Shown here in pieces: positions 11,811 through 22,860 of a DNA stretch of 64,000 nucleotides. Position 1 is the stretch's first letter. Each line of letters starts with the position of its first letter. The stretch covers positions 26,800,601-26,864,600 of the forward strand of contig CM071839.1 in the NCBI GenBank assembly GCA_036507285.1, given 5' to 3'. The DNA is from Trichosanthes cucumerina. Taxonomy: Eukaryota > Streptophyta > Magnoliopsida > Cucurbitales > Cucurbitaceae. A program made the translations under genes and the position numbers. The notes under the pieces are model-generated. The model had not been told where the DNA came from. It saw only the letters and a list, made by a program, of their open reading frames with translations, and did no database searches.

Positions 11811-11823
11811 TGGTATCAGAGCC
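11811..11823 (+). promoter_or_regulatory. Primer binding site, initiator tRNA-Met, Copia-3
   Basis: TGGTATCAGAGCC two bases after the LTR end. It is the standard plant copia PBS complementary to the initiator tRNA-Met 3' end, and it is the best preserved of the copia PBSs in this window. Confidence 0.92.
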
Positions 11824-13942
11824 ATTTCGATGGTTCTTCGTTATGCATTGTTTTTGTTAAAATAGGTTGGTAAATTACCTTAATTTATGTGATAAATTGT
11901 TGGTTTGCAAAATGGATGTTTCAGTTTTTTGGCACTAGAATAGATTTACAATTTATGTTGATGGGATCAATGTAAAGGCCTGTTGTTTTTGGGCATTTTG
12001 TTGTAAATCGAGTCTGTAATTCCGAGTCGTTCGTGGCAAGAGTTGTTGTGAAGAAATCGGAGCGGAAACAGGCGAAAATCGATGAAGAACAGCAAAGGTG
12101 TTTGTTGTTCTGTCGATGGCGTTGAGACGCTATTCATCGGCGTCTCAACGCTATCCTTGCGAGCCTGGCTTGGTTGCAGAGCAGCGTTGCAACGCCACGG
12201 CGTGGAGCACGCTGGCCTCAACGCTGGACGCAGTAGCGTTGCAACGCTGGACGCAGTAGCGTTGCAACGCTGGACGCAGTAGCGTTGCAACGCTGCCCAC
12301 GGCGTTGCAACGCCACACGCGTAGTGGGTAGTTCGCGAGCAGTTCGCAGACGTGGGCGGTTTATTTCCATTAATGGGTAATTATTTTCAGTTTTTATTAT
12401 TTATTTAATTGTAAAATGTAATTTTATTTTATTTATTTAATTATTTCATTAAATAATATTAATATAAGAGTTATATTAATGTTATTTAATTAAATAACTG
12501 CCCCTAGGTGCCAAAAACCGGACCATTTTTGCAATTTAATTATTTTATGCATGAGATGTATATTTTAATTAATTTCTATGTGCATAATGTATGTCATATA
12601 GATTTAAAATCCCACCTTAGGTTAAACATTTCATGCATCATTTATATTATAAGAGTTATAATATATAGTTGCATGATAGGTTATATTATAAGAGTTATAA
12701 TATAATTAAATGCATGTTTAATTTAATTAATATAAGTGTTATATTTATATTCATGAGATGAAATATATTATGTTATAGTATATAGTTATTCATGTGATGA
12801 ATGATCAAGCACTATAACATAGAAATGCATGCAACGTAAGTTAATTATTAGATTTAAAGAGTTTAGAACTTGAATAATTAGACTTAGGTTTTCTATTTTC
12901 TAATGAGATTAGAAATTAGGAAATCAAAGTTTAGTCTATGAATGGAGACTGATTAGTAACTCTGTCTAAGGAAGTTTTTGTCTAAGGCTGGGGTATTTAA
13001 GTTGACGCTTGCGGAACACCCCTACCTGGAAATCGACCTGGGAGTGAATTCGGTCCGGAGATTCTTAGATTATACTTATCGTGAGTGTCGCTAATTAAAA
13101 GTGTTTTAATTAACTCACATAGACCTAAGTTATAATGTGATTATAGACTTAGGTTAATACCATATAAGAGTTATATTGGTAGACTTAGGTAAATTTTAGC
13201 TGGTTTATCTAGGTCAATCCCTATTAAAATTAAAGTGCTGAGTGGGAGGAAATAAAGTGTATGAGAAACATTTGATTTTCCAACCACAAATCTCCTTTAA
13301 GTCCGCACCGTGAGATCTATACTCGGCCTCGTGGGGCAAATGGGAGCGTCTCCCTTCGGGTGGCATTTGTATAGGTCAATATCATCGTGGATGGAGAGAG
13401 TACTTATAGTGAGTGGGAGCGAGACTTGTGAAAACGAGACCCACGGTCTCTTCTTTCAATTCACACCGTGAGACGCCTATGATCCGCCTGCTAGTTTGGC
13501 CTGGACCAGATAATCCCTTCGGAGGGCCTGATCATGGGAGTCGGAACACCGTGAATTCCCAAAGGGATACAGTTTCTTGGTTGGTTTTCCTTCTTGGTTC
13601 ACCCTTCGGTGACTATTGTTTGGACGGATGCTCGGAAACTTAAAGATTGAGGGTGACACTCACAGAATTCGTTAACTGTTAATGAATTCGACCGAACAAT
13701 GGTAATTGGACGCCTAATGGAATAAGAGTTATTCTGGGATTAAGGTCTGATCGAGAAAGTCTCGTCCTAGAGGAGGAGTGTTCTGTTCACCCTTCGGTGG
13801 CGGTCATTCTAAACCTTTAGGATATCATTACAAAATTTTGAATGACCTAGGGATCATGAAACAATTTTGCTGAAACTTGATTGGATTTCAAAAGTTTTTT
13901 GTGAGACTAACACTAAGTTTTCTTAATTTTTCAGCTTAAAAC
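11824..13942 (+). other. Copia-3 untranslated leader
   Basis: 2.1 kb between PBS and the gag ATG without a convincing gene. It holds a GC-rich palindrome block (12119-12320), then AT-rich sequence with repeated ATTATAAGAGTTATAAT motifs (12645-12705), then sequence shared in inverse orientation with the leaders of Copia-2 and Copia-4. Such long leaders usually carry packaging signals; none can be proved here. Confidence 0.8.
12119..12320 (+). repeat. Palindrome-rich GC block in the Copia-3 leader
   Basis: It opens with a perfect 12-base inverted repeat (12119-12130 and 12140-12151, 9-base loop). It then has a 23-base unit, GGACGCAGTAGCGTTGCAACGCT, in three exact tandem copies (12226-12294). 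Each unit contains the perfect 12-base palindrome GCGTTGCAACGC, which also occurs or nearly occurs at about 12182 and 12302. GC content is far above the flanks. Confidence 0.93.
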
Positions 13943-15214
13943 ATGTCTAGCGCAATAATAGCTCTACTCGCCTCCGATAAATTAGTGGAAGATAATTACC
14001 AAAGTTGGAAAAACAACATTAACACAATTTTGGTAACTGACGACATTACGTTCGTGCTGTCTGAGGAGTGTCCTCAGATGTCGGGCTCGACTTTGTCGGT
14101 GTGTGAGTCATGCCTTGAGGGCAAGATGACCAAACGTCCTTTTAGTGGAAAAGGATATAGAGCCAAAAAGCCTCTTGAGTTAGTACATTCTGACCTCTGT
14201 GGTCTGATGAATGTTAAAACTCGGGGCGGTTATGAGTACTTCGTGTCTTTCATAGACGATTACTCGAGGTATGGGTATATTTACCTAATTCACAGGAAGT
14301 CTAAAACTCTTGAAAAGTTCAAAGAGTACAAGACTAAGGTTGAGAACCTCTTAGGTAAATCGCTTAAAACACTTCAATCGGATCGAGGTGGAGAGTACAT
14401 GGACACTGAATTCCAGGACTATATGATAGAACATGGAATTACGTCCCAACTCTCAGCGTCTTGTATGCCACAGCAGAATGGTGTATCGGAGAGGAGAAAC
14501 AGAACCTTGTTGGACATGGTTCGGTCGATGATGAGCTATGCTCGTCTCCCTGATTCTTTTTGGGGTTACGCAGTGGAGACTGCGGTCTATATTTTGAACA
14601 ATGTTCCGTCGAAGAGTGTTTGTGAAACACCTTTCGAGCTCTGGAGTGGACGTAAAGGCAGTTTACATCACTTCAGAATTTGGGGATGCCCGGCACACGT
14701 GTTGGTGTCAAACTCGAAAAAGTTGGAACCCCGTTCGAAATTGTGCCTATTCGTAGGTTACCCTAAAGAGACTAGGGGTGGTCTGTTTTACGATCCTAAG
14801 GAAAACAGGGTGCTTGTGTCGACAAACGCCACTTTCCTAGAGGAAGACCACATCAGGGATCATTTACCAAGGAGTAAAATTGTGTTAAATGAAATGGACA
14901 GTACATCAGCAAGAGTTGCTGATGGGGCTAGTACGTCAACAAGTGTTGTTGATCCTAGCACGTCTAGTCAAATCCGTTCCCAAGAGTTGGGAATCCCTCG
15001 ACATAGTGGGAGGGCTGTGAGACAGCCTGATCGCTACATGGGTTTAGCTGAAACCTCAGTTGTCGCTCCTGATGATGACTTTGAGGATCCATTGACCTAT
15101 GATCAGGCAATGGTTGATGTTGACAAAGACGAATGGATTAAAGCTATGGACCAGGAATGGAGTCTATGTACTTCAATTGCATGCGGGAGCTTGTGGATCA
15201 ACCGGATGGGGTAA
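13943..15214 (+). CDS. Copia-3 gag-integrase fusion ORF
   Basis: 423 codons with no stop. Residues 1-50 are the gag N-terminus (MSSAIIALLASDKL, NNINTILVTDD). Near 14090 the frame jumps to the second Cys pair of the pre-integrase domain (CESCLEGK). The integrase follows with all three catalytic residues: HSDLCG, SDRGGEY and, 35 residues on, NGVSERRN. The rest of gag, the zinc knuckle, the protease and the first half of the pre-integrase zinc site are gone. The frame ends after a one-base loss near 15156 (GAATGG where siblings have GAAATGG). Whether it is expressed is unknown. Confidence 0.85.
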   Translation: MSSAIIALLASDKLVEDNYQSWKNNINTILVTDDITFVLSEECPQMSGSTLSVCESCLEGKMTKRPFSGKGYRAKKPLELVHSDLCGLMNVKTRGGYEYFVSFIDDYSRYGYIYLIHRKSKTLEKFKEYKTKVENLLGKSLKTLQSDRGGEYMDTEFQDYMIEHGITSQLSASCMPQQNGVSERRNRTLLDMVRSMMSYARLPDSFWGYAVETAVYILNNVPSKSVCETPFELWSGRKGSLHHFRIWGCPAHVLVSNSKKLEPRSKLCLFVGYPKETRGGLFYDPKENRVLVSTNATFLEEDHIRDHLPRSKIVLNEMDSTSARVADGASTSTSVVDPSTSSQIRSQELGIPRHSGRAVRQPDRYMGLAETSVVAPDDDFEDPLTYDQAMVDVDKDEWIKAMDQEWSLCTSIACGSLWINRMG

Positions 15215-16657
15215 AACCTATTGGTTGCAAATGGATCTACAAGCGTAAACGTGGCGTAGATGGGAAGGTGCAGACCTTCAAAGCCCGACTAGTGGCAAAG
15301 GGTTTTACCCAGGTTGAAGGGGTTGACTATGAGGAGACCTTTTCACCTGTTGCCATGGTAAAGTCGATCGAGATCCATACGGCCATTGCCGCGTATTATG
15401 ACTACGAGGTATGGCGGATGGACATCAAGACGACCTTTACGAATGGCAAACTTGATGAGACCATCTACATGGACCGACCCCAAAAGGTTCATTGCCCAAG
15501 GCCAAGAGCAAAAGGTTTGTCGGCTTCATAGGTCCATTTATGGGCTGAAACAAGCTTCGAGGTCTTGGAATATAAGGTTTGATGAGGCGATCAAATCTTA
15601 TGCCTTTAATCAAAATGTCGACGAGCCTTGTGTCTACAAGAAAATCGTTGACAAAACTGTCGCACTTTTGGTGTGGTATGTGGACGATATTCTTCTCATT
15701 GGGAATGAGGTAGAATTTCTTACTGACGTTAAGAAGTGGCTAGCTTCGCAATTCCAAATGAAAGATTTAGGAAAAGCTCAGTATGTTCTAGGTATCCAGA
15801 TTGTCCGGAACCGGAAGAACAGAACTCTAGCCTTGTCTCAGACGTCTTATATTGACAAGATGTTGTCTAGATATAAGATGCAGAACTCCAAGAAGGGCTT
15901 GTTGCCTTTCAGGCATGGGGTTCACTTGTCTAAGGATCAGTGTCCTAAGACTCCTCAAGATGTTGAGGATATGAGACGGATTCCATATGCTTCGGGTGTA
16001 GGGAGCCTGATCTATGCTATGTTGTGTACTAGGCCCGACATCTGTTATGCAGTAGGAATCGTCAGTAGATATCAGTCCAATCCAGGATTAGATCACTGGA
16101 CAGCCGTAAAGGCAATCCTCAAGTATCTTAGGAGAACGAGGAACTACAGCTTAGTATATGGCAGTGGGGATTTGATCCTTACGGGATACACGGACTCTGA
16201 CTTTCAGACCGATAAGGATTCTAGGAAATCCACTTCGGGGTCAGCCTTCATTCTGAATGGAGGAGCTGTAGTATGGTGAAGCATCAAGCAGGGATGCATC
16301 GCTGATTCCACTATGGAAGCGGAGTATGTTGCGGCTTGTGAGGCTGCAAAGGAAGTTGTTTGGCTTAGGAAGTTTATGACGGATTTGGAAGTTGTTCCAA
16401 ATATGAACTTGTCGATCACACTGTTCTGTGATAACAGTGGTGCAGTAGCCAACTCACGTGAGCCTCGGAGCCATAAGAGAGGCAAACACATTGAGTGCAA
16501 GTATCATCTGATACGGGAGATTGTGCACCGCGGAGACGTGACGGTCACGCAGATAGCGTCGGAGCACAACGTAGCTGATTTATTTACAAAGCCCCTCACG
16601 GCTAAGGTGTTTGAGGGTCACCTAGAGAGTCTAGGTCTTCAAGAGCTTCCTGACTAG
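15157..16657 (+). pseudogene. Copia-3 reverse transcriptase and RNase H
   Basis: The frame from 15157 covers the RT fingers (IGCKWIYKRKRG, ARLVAKGFTQVEGVDYEETFSPVA) until an extra base near 15480. The frame from 15386 carries on through the palm with an intact YVDD at 15677-15688, MKDLGKAQYVLGIQI and TGYTDSDFQTDK. A TGA at 16277-16279 replaces Arg (CGA in Copia-1). The same frame then gives EAEYVAACEAAKEVVWLRK, FCDNSGAV and the natural end at 16657. One premature stop and two shifts separate it from an intact RT-RNase H. Confidence 0.9.
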
Positions 16658-16764
16658 GGCAAGTGGGAGATGTGTAAACGGGTATTCAATGCCCTAGTTT
16701 ATTTTATTATTTCATTGTAATTTATGTACATTTCATAAATGTATTTTCTCCACTAGCTTAGTCC

Positions 16765-16775
16765 AAGTGGGAGTT
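16765..16775 (+). promoter_or_regulatory. Polypurine tract of Copia-3
   Basis: AAGTGGGAGTT immediately before the TG of the 3' LTR. Confidence 0.85.
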
Positions 16776-18258
16776 TGTTGGGATTTTTGTCCTAATCTCG
16801 TGTTTGTAAATTACTGTTTGAAATTAATAAGAGTTATTTATTTCATTACTTTGTGTCCCGCAATATGTATAAACTTTTCCAATAAACTAAGCTCCAGGGT
16901 CATTGAATTTATGAGAGAACTAGAACTTGAACGGTGTGTAGTGGACACACACGGGAGGATCACGTTCAAGTTAATGACCCGAACGGTCTCTGATATATGG
17001 ATAGGGTTGGAGACCTAATCCACGGATACACTTGTGGATGCGGCCCGCTTTGTATTAGATACAAGCGAGGTGATCGACTCGTTCATGTGGTTGACATGCG
17101 AGTGGGGGCATCTGTGCAATGAGATTGTACAAGACCGGACCATGAATTATTAGACATGCGATGTAACACCGCTTGTGATGGACTAATAACCGTAGATGAC
17201 CATTAGTGACTCGACACGAATCGACGCCGTATTACGGACTCCGCATCACCGGAAGTCCGTCGCTTTGACTTATGCGGGTGAGGGTGGTCACGATTACTCG
17301 CCCAATATGCCTATCTTCTTAGGGACAAGACCAAGTAGGGAGCTGGGAACTTAACTACGAGAGATGGAATTCACTCGTTCTAATGAATGTTGATTAACCG
17401 GGTCAAAGAGTTTGACAGGTTTATCTCGGATCATTGGAGCTCGTCACTGTAGGTCCATTAGGTCCATCGGTTGGCTCAATCTGGGTTAAAAGAAGGGTTA
17501 ATATTTTGGTATGAAATTGAAGTGTTCAATTTCACTTTAAGGGCATTTATGTCATTTATATGAGATATGAATGATATAATATATAGTTTAATGTGAATGA
17601 GATTCATAATAAACTATAGGTTAGCCTAATTGTTGAATTAGGGCTAATTGGAGAAATTAATTGAGAGAAATTAAATTTGATATGATTCAATTTAATTAAA
17701 CCACAATTATTGCAAATGTGATTTGCAATATGAGATATGAGATATCTTATATTATGTGGTTATGCAAATGAGATTTGCATAACCTATGGTTGTGGTAAAG
17801 TGGTAATAATGTGGAGATTTTAACTCCATGATTATTCCACTATATAATCCCTTCTTGCAAGAACGAATTGAAGCAATCTCTCATTTTTTGGATTCTCACC
17901 CAAAAAGAAGAGAATTCTCTCTCACTTTCTCTCAACTCTCCTCCCTCTCCAAAACACCAAAAGTCCCACCACTTTCCTTCTTCCAAAGGAAGAACAACCG
18001 AGAAGGCTGTTGGTGGTGTTCGAGTTTTGTTCGAGAAAGTTTTCGTTGAGATCGAGAAGCACAAAGTGTTCGTGACCGAGGAAGAAACCTTGAAGAGAGT
18101 CTTCAACAAGTAAGTAGTTTTATCTTGTTGTAATTTCTTCCTTTCTAGTATGTTTAGCCTAGATCTAATAGTTAGATCATTTGGACAAAATCAAGTAGCG
18201 TAATAATACCATGATGATTCGATCATCTTCCGCTGCGCGGGGATTTTCATTCCCTTCA
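16776..18258 (+). repeat. Copia-3 3' LTR with 315-base internal deletion
   Basis: Same termini as the 5' LTR. At 17380/17381 the sequence jumps from ACTCGTTC to TAATGAATG; the 5' LTR has 315 more bases here (10616-10930). The local stretch 17224-17275 also differs unusually from 10450-10505, while the rest is nearly identical. Confidence 0.93.
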
Positions 18259-18263
18259 AAGTA

Positions 18264-19191
18264 TCCAAGCAGTTTTATCATTATCTACTAAACAAGCTTC
18301 TAGGCAAAGTAAATCATATTTACCTTCCTTCTTCTTTTCTGCAATGTACTTCGAACCGTTCCGTTTCCAATGCCCGTCTTCATTGCAATGGAAACACTTT
18401 TCTTTGTCAGCAACTTCTTTGACTTTCTTGTCCTTCTAGGCGGCAGCTTTGTCAGCTTGTTTCCCTTTACCAACCTTCTTCATGTTCTTCTTCTTCCTTT
18501 TCAGGTTAGAAGAAGATGAAGCCACTGTTTTCGTCCCAGAGATCGAACCTCTGTGATAACTCCTACTGGCAACATTTGCCTCACCTTTCGATCCCTGAAT
18601 TTTCATCAAAGATTGAAAGGTCTGGAGTTCATTCAGAAGGAAGGTAAGGTTAAAAGTAAGCTTGTTCATAACAGCATTACTTCTAAACTATAGGAAACTA
18701 TCTGGAAGGGTTTCCAGAATGAAGCTGACCTGGCTCCACTCATCGATGGAAGCACCATTCGGCTCCGCGATGTTGAAGTGCACCATCATATCCAGGACAT
18801 GATCCCGAACAGATGTACCCTCTGGCATCCTTGAGTTAAATATGTACTTTAGGGAATTGTGTCAGGCCTGTGTTGACTGTTGTCCAAACATACCCTGCAC
18901 ATAATCCATGATTTCCTTCATGGTTATCATGCCCTCATGCTTCTTGGCTAATATGTCAGACATACTTGCCAGCATGTAGACCTTGGCCTTATCATTGGCA
19001 TTGATCCATCGATCATATGCATCACGCACATTTCGTGACGCATTCGAGCCTGGCACCTGAGGACACTCTTTAGTTAGCACAAACTTCAGATCATCCACTA
19101 CCAATATAGTGTTGAGTTTGTTTTTCCATGTCATCATATTCTCTCCGGTTAACTTTTCTGCACCCAATAAGGAAATTATAGAGCTAGACAT
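18264..19191 (-). pseudogene. Copia-2 gag and protease start
   Basis: Minus strand from ATG at 19191 (MSSSIISLLGAEKL) in a single frame to the Copia-3 border, so it is damaged by stops rather than by shifts. Three in-frame stops are seen: near 18862, near 18690 (after DSFL) and at 18436. The body shows the UBN2-type gag features shared with Copia-4 and Copia-5 (RDAYDRWI, GASIDEWSQVSFILETLP, LNELQTFQSL). The zinc knuckle CFHCNEDGHWKRN has Gly in place of the last Cys. The end reads DKTAWIL, which joins the DSG codons at 10007 once Copia-3 is removed. Confidence 0.88.
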
Positions 19192-20458
19192 TTTTGCTGA
19201 AAAATTTACAAACAAACTTGTATGAGTTTCTTGCTATAACTCTAATCCAATAAAGTTTTAGCTAATTATCAAATGATTCCTAGGTCATTTATAATTTGCA
19301 ATGATACTCCAAAGGTTTAGAATGTATGACACCGAAGGGTAATCAAAAACACTCCTCCTCTAGATTAAGACACTCTTGACCAAAACCTAATGCCAGAATA
19401 ACTCTTCTTCCTATAGACTTTAGTTACCATTTTTCGGTAAGGATACATACACAACTTATGTACCCCGTGAGTCTAACCCTCTGTCTTTAGATCCCAGAGT
19501 CTCCATCTAATAAAATACGCCGAAGGGAGGACTAGATTGAAAAATAGTCTAAGGAAATCTTTATCCCTTTCGGGTGTCTATTGTGTTCGATCCCCTATGA
19601 TCAAGCCCTCCGAAGGGATTGTCTGGTCTAGGCCAAACTAGCAGGCTGACCATAGTGGTCTAACGGTGTAAACCGACAAAAGAGATCGTAGGTTTTGTTT
19701 TCACTAAACCTGCTCCCACTCACTATAAGTACCCTCTCCATTCACCTTGATATTGACTCATACAAACACCATCTGAAGGGGGACGCTCTCGTTTGCGCCA
19801 CGAGGCCAAGTATGAGTCTCACGGTGTGAATTTTCCGGAGATAACGTAGGTGGAAAAATATGTATCTCATACATTTTTCCTCCCACTGAATTCTTTAAAG
19901 TTATAGGAATCTTACTTAGGCTAAAACCCGACTAATGGTTTTACCTAACTCTATCAATATAACTCTTATATTGATTTTATCTTAAGTTTGATAATATTAC
20001 TCTACATATTAAACCTAGAATTTCTAATTTATTAACCTCTTAATAAATCCGCTGACGCTACTGTAATTTATAAACTCTCTGATTAAATTTCACTCCCAGG
20101 TTAGTTCCCAGGTAGGGGTGTTAGTTTCATGACTTAAATACCCCTGACCTAGACAGAACCTTCCTTGAAAGACAGAGTTCCTCTTTTAATCATAGCTTAT
20201 AAATTACTTGGTTTCTAATTCTAATCTAATTAGAACTAGATAACCTAATGTATATTATTTCTAAGTTTTAAACATTTTAAAACTAATAACTAACCTTAGG
20301 TGACATGCATACTATGTTATAGTGCTTGCTCATTCATCACATGAATAATAAGACATTCATAGCATAATCATCTCATGATATATAATGCATGTCAATGTTG
20401 TCCATAAATTAATATAACAACTTTATATTAATTAATCATGCAAACTATATAATATTGT
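19192..20458 (-). other. Copia-2 leader, part next to gag
   Basis: No gene seen. It is homologous in inverse orientation to the 3' part of the Copia-3 leader (shared stretches around CACGGTGTGAA and the Lys-poor AT-rich end). It stops at the Copia-4 border, where TATATAATAT is followed by TGT and the Copia-4 LTR. The leader resumes at 33437. Confidence 0.8.
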
Positions 20459-22263
20459 TGAAGGGAATCAAAATCCCGTGCAGCGGAAGACGATTGAATC
20501 GTCGATGTATCAATTACGCAAACCGTCTTTGTTAAAATTGATCTAATATATAGATCTAGGCTAAACATGCAATTAAGAAGAAGAAAAACAGTAAGAGAGG
20601 ATTTTACTTACTTGTTGAAGACTTTCTTCACAATATCTTCTTCAAATCCACGAACTCTTCGTGCTCCTCGTACACAACGATTTCCTCCAACGATTGTGAG
20701 TCAAACACTACCAAGAAGCCTTCTCGGTTGTTCTCTTTTGGAGAAAGGAGGCTTGTGGGAACCTTTTTGGTTTTGGAGAGGGATGAGAATTTGAGAGAGA
20801 ATAGAGAGAATTTCTCTTCTCTTTTTTGTGTAAAACTAAAAAATGAGAAAGTGAAGTTTCATCCTTCTTGAAAGAAGGGTTTATATAGTGGATTAGTGGA
20901 GTTAAAATGTCCACATATTTACCACTTTACCACAATCATAGGTTATGCAAATCTCATTTGCATAACCACATAATATAAGATATCTCATATCTCATATTGC
21001 AAATCTCATTTGCAATAGTTGTGGATTTATTAAATTGAATCACATCCAATTTAATTTCTCTCAATCAAATTCTCCAATTAGCCCTAATTCAATAATTAGG
21101 CTAACCTATAGTTTATTATGAATCTCATTCACATTAAACTATATATTATATCATTCATATCTCATATAAATGACATAAATGCCCTTAAGGTGAAATTGAA
21201 CACTTCAATTTCATACCAAAACTTTATCCCTTCTTAAATCCAGATGGAGCAAACCGAGGGACCTAATGGACCTACAGTGACGGGCTCCAATGATCCGAGA
21301 TTAACCTGCCAAACTCTTTGACCCGGTTAACCAACATTCATTAGCTACGGTAACACTCCACTATAGCCCGTAGTTGTACTCCCGTCAGTGCAGAATATTA
21401 CGTGTCCACTGATATAACCAATACCCATGAGTCGATCCTTCACGGGTTGTTCGTAGAGACACTGGATCAAATTACCGTTTTACCCTCGTGTGTCTACCTC
21501 TTGTTCCTTAAGTCCTCACTTTGCTCCTCTAATGAACAACATATTGTGATGGTCCAACCATACACAACACCCTTCTCGGGCGGTGAGAAGGTGGGCGCCC
21601 GTTGTCTAAGCCCGGAGACAAAGAGACTTAAGGGAACAACCCCTCTATTTTCCCTAAAGGCGGGAATGAGTGAATTTCATCTCGCGTAGCTAAGTTCCGA
21701 CTCCCTACTTGGTTCTGTCCACGAGAAGATAGGCATATTGAGCGAGTAGCGTGACCACCCTCACCGTACTAGTCAAAGACGGACCTCGCATGGGCGAGTC
21801 CGTAACACGCTCGAGATTGGTCGAGTCACTAATGGTCATCTATGAAATTATTAGTCCTTCTTGTCAGCGGTGTTACATCGTGAGGTCTAATAATTCACGG
21901 TCGATCTTGTACAATCTCATTGCACAGGATGCCCCCACTCGCATGTCAACCACATGAACGAGTCAGATCACCTCGTCTGTATCTAATACAAAGCGGGCCG
22001 CATCCATAGTGTATCCAGGATTAGGTCTCCAACCCTATCCATATACTGTAGACCGTTCGGGTCATTAACTTGAACGTGATCTTACCTGTGTGTCCACTAC
22101 ACACCGTTCAAGCTCTAGTTCTCTCATAAATTCAATGACCCTGAAGCTTAGTTTATTGGAAAAAGTTTATAAATATTGCGAGACACAAAGTGATGAAATA
22201 AATAACTCTTATTAATTTCAATCAATATATTACAAACACGAGATTAGGACAAAAATCCTAACA
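20459..22263 (-). repeat. Copia-4 3' LTR
   Basis: 1805 bases, plus-strand ends TGAAGGGAATCAAAATCCCG and AAAAATCCTAACA. It matches the interrupted 5' LTR (1809 bases without the insert). A minus-strand TATATAAA box lies near 20880-20887. No gene. Confidence 0.93.
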
Positions 22264-22274
22264 AACTCCCACTT
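22264..22274 (-). promoter_or_regulatory. Polypurine tract of Copia-4
   Basis: Minus-strand AAGTGGGAGTT adjoining the 3' LTR. Confidence 0.82.
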
Positions 22275-22381
22275 GGACTAAGCTAGTGGAGAAAATACAT
22301 TTCAGAAATGTACATAAATTACAACGAAGTAATACAATAAACTAGGGCATTGAATACCCGTTTACACATCTCCCACTTGCC

Positions 22382-22860
22382 CTAGTCAGGAAGCTCTCGA
22401 AGACCTAGACTCTCTAGGTGACCCTCAAACACCTTAGCCGTGAGGGGCTTTGTAAATGGATCAGCTACGTTGTGCTCCGACGCTATCTGCGTGGCCGAAA
22501 TCACGTCTCGCGGTGCACAATCTCCCGTATCAGATGATACTTGCGCTCAATGTGTTTGCCTCTCTTATGACTCTGAGGCTCACGTGAGTTGGCTACTGCA
22601 CCACTGTTATCACAGAACAGTGTGATTGGCAAGTTCATGTTAGGAACAACTTCCAAATCTGTCATGAACTTCCTAAGCCAAACAGCTTCCTTTGCAGCTT
22701 CACAAGCCGCAACATACTCCGCTTCCATAGTGGAATCAGCGATGCATCCCTGCTTGATGCTTCGCCATACTCTGACTCCTCCATTCGGAATGAAGGTGAC
22801 CCGAGGTGAATTTCCTAGAATCCTTTATCGGTCGAAAATCGAGAATCTGTGTATCCCGTA
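22382..22860 (-). pseudogene. Copia-4 RNase H
   Basis: Minus strand. It shows ADSTMEAEYVAACEAAKEAVWLRK, FCDNSGAVANSREPQSHKR and KYHLIREIVHR in one frame (22501-22728), then a shift, and the conserved end TAKVFEGHLESLGL to a stop at 22382-22384. Upstream, the DSDFQTDK segment is shifted (reads TDSRFSTDKGF). The Arg codon that is a stop in Copia-2 and Copia-3 is CGA here. Confidence 0.87.

Larger units (their letters stand above)
10013..18258 (+). mobile_element. Copia-3, complete-ended copia element with gag-protease deletion
   Basis: TG...CA ends and an exact 5-base duplication AAGTA (10008-10012 and 18259-18263) inside the Copia-2 protease. It has 5' LTR, exact PBS, 2.1 kb leader, a fused gag-integrase ORF, shifted RT-RNase H, PPT and 3' LTR. 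About 1.7 kb spanning most of gag, the protease and the pre-integrase start is missing, and the 3' LTR lacks 315 bases present in the 5' LTR. It is non-autonomous but structurally complete at its borders. Confidence 0.95.

Noticed and set aside
12226..12294. CRISPR-like regular repeats
   Set aside because: Three direct 23-base copies with no spacers, inside a plant retrotransposon leader.
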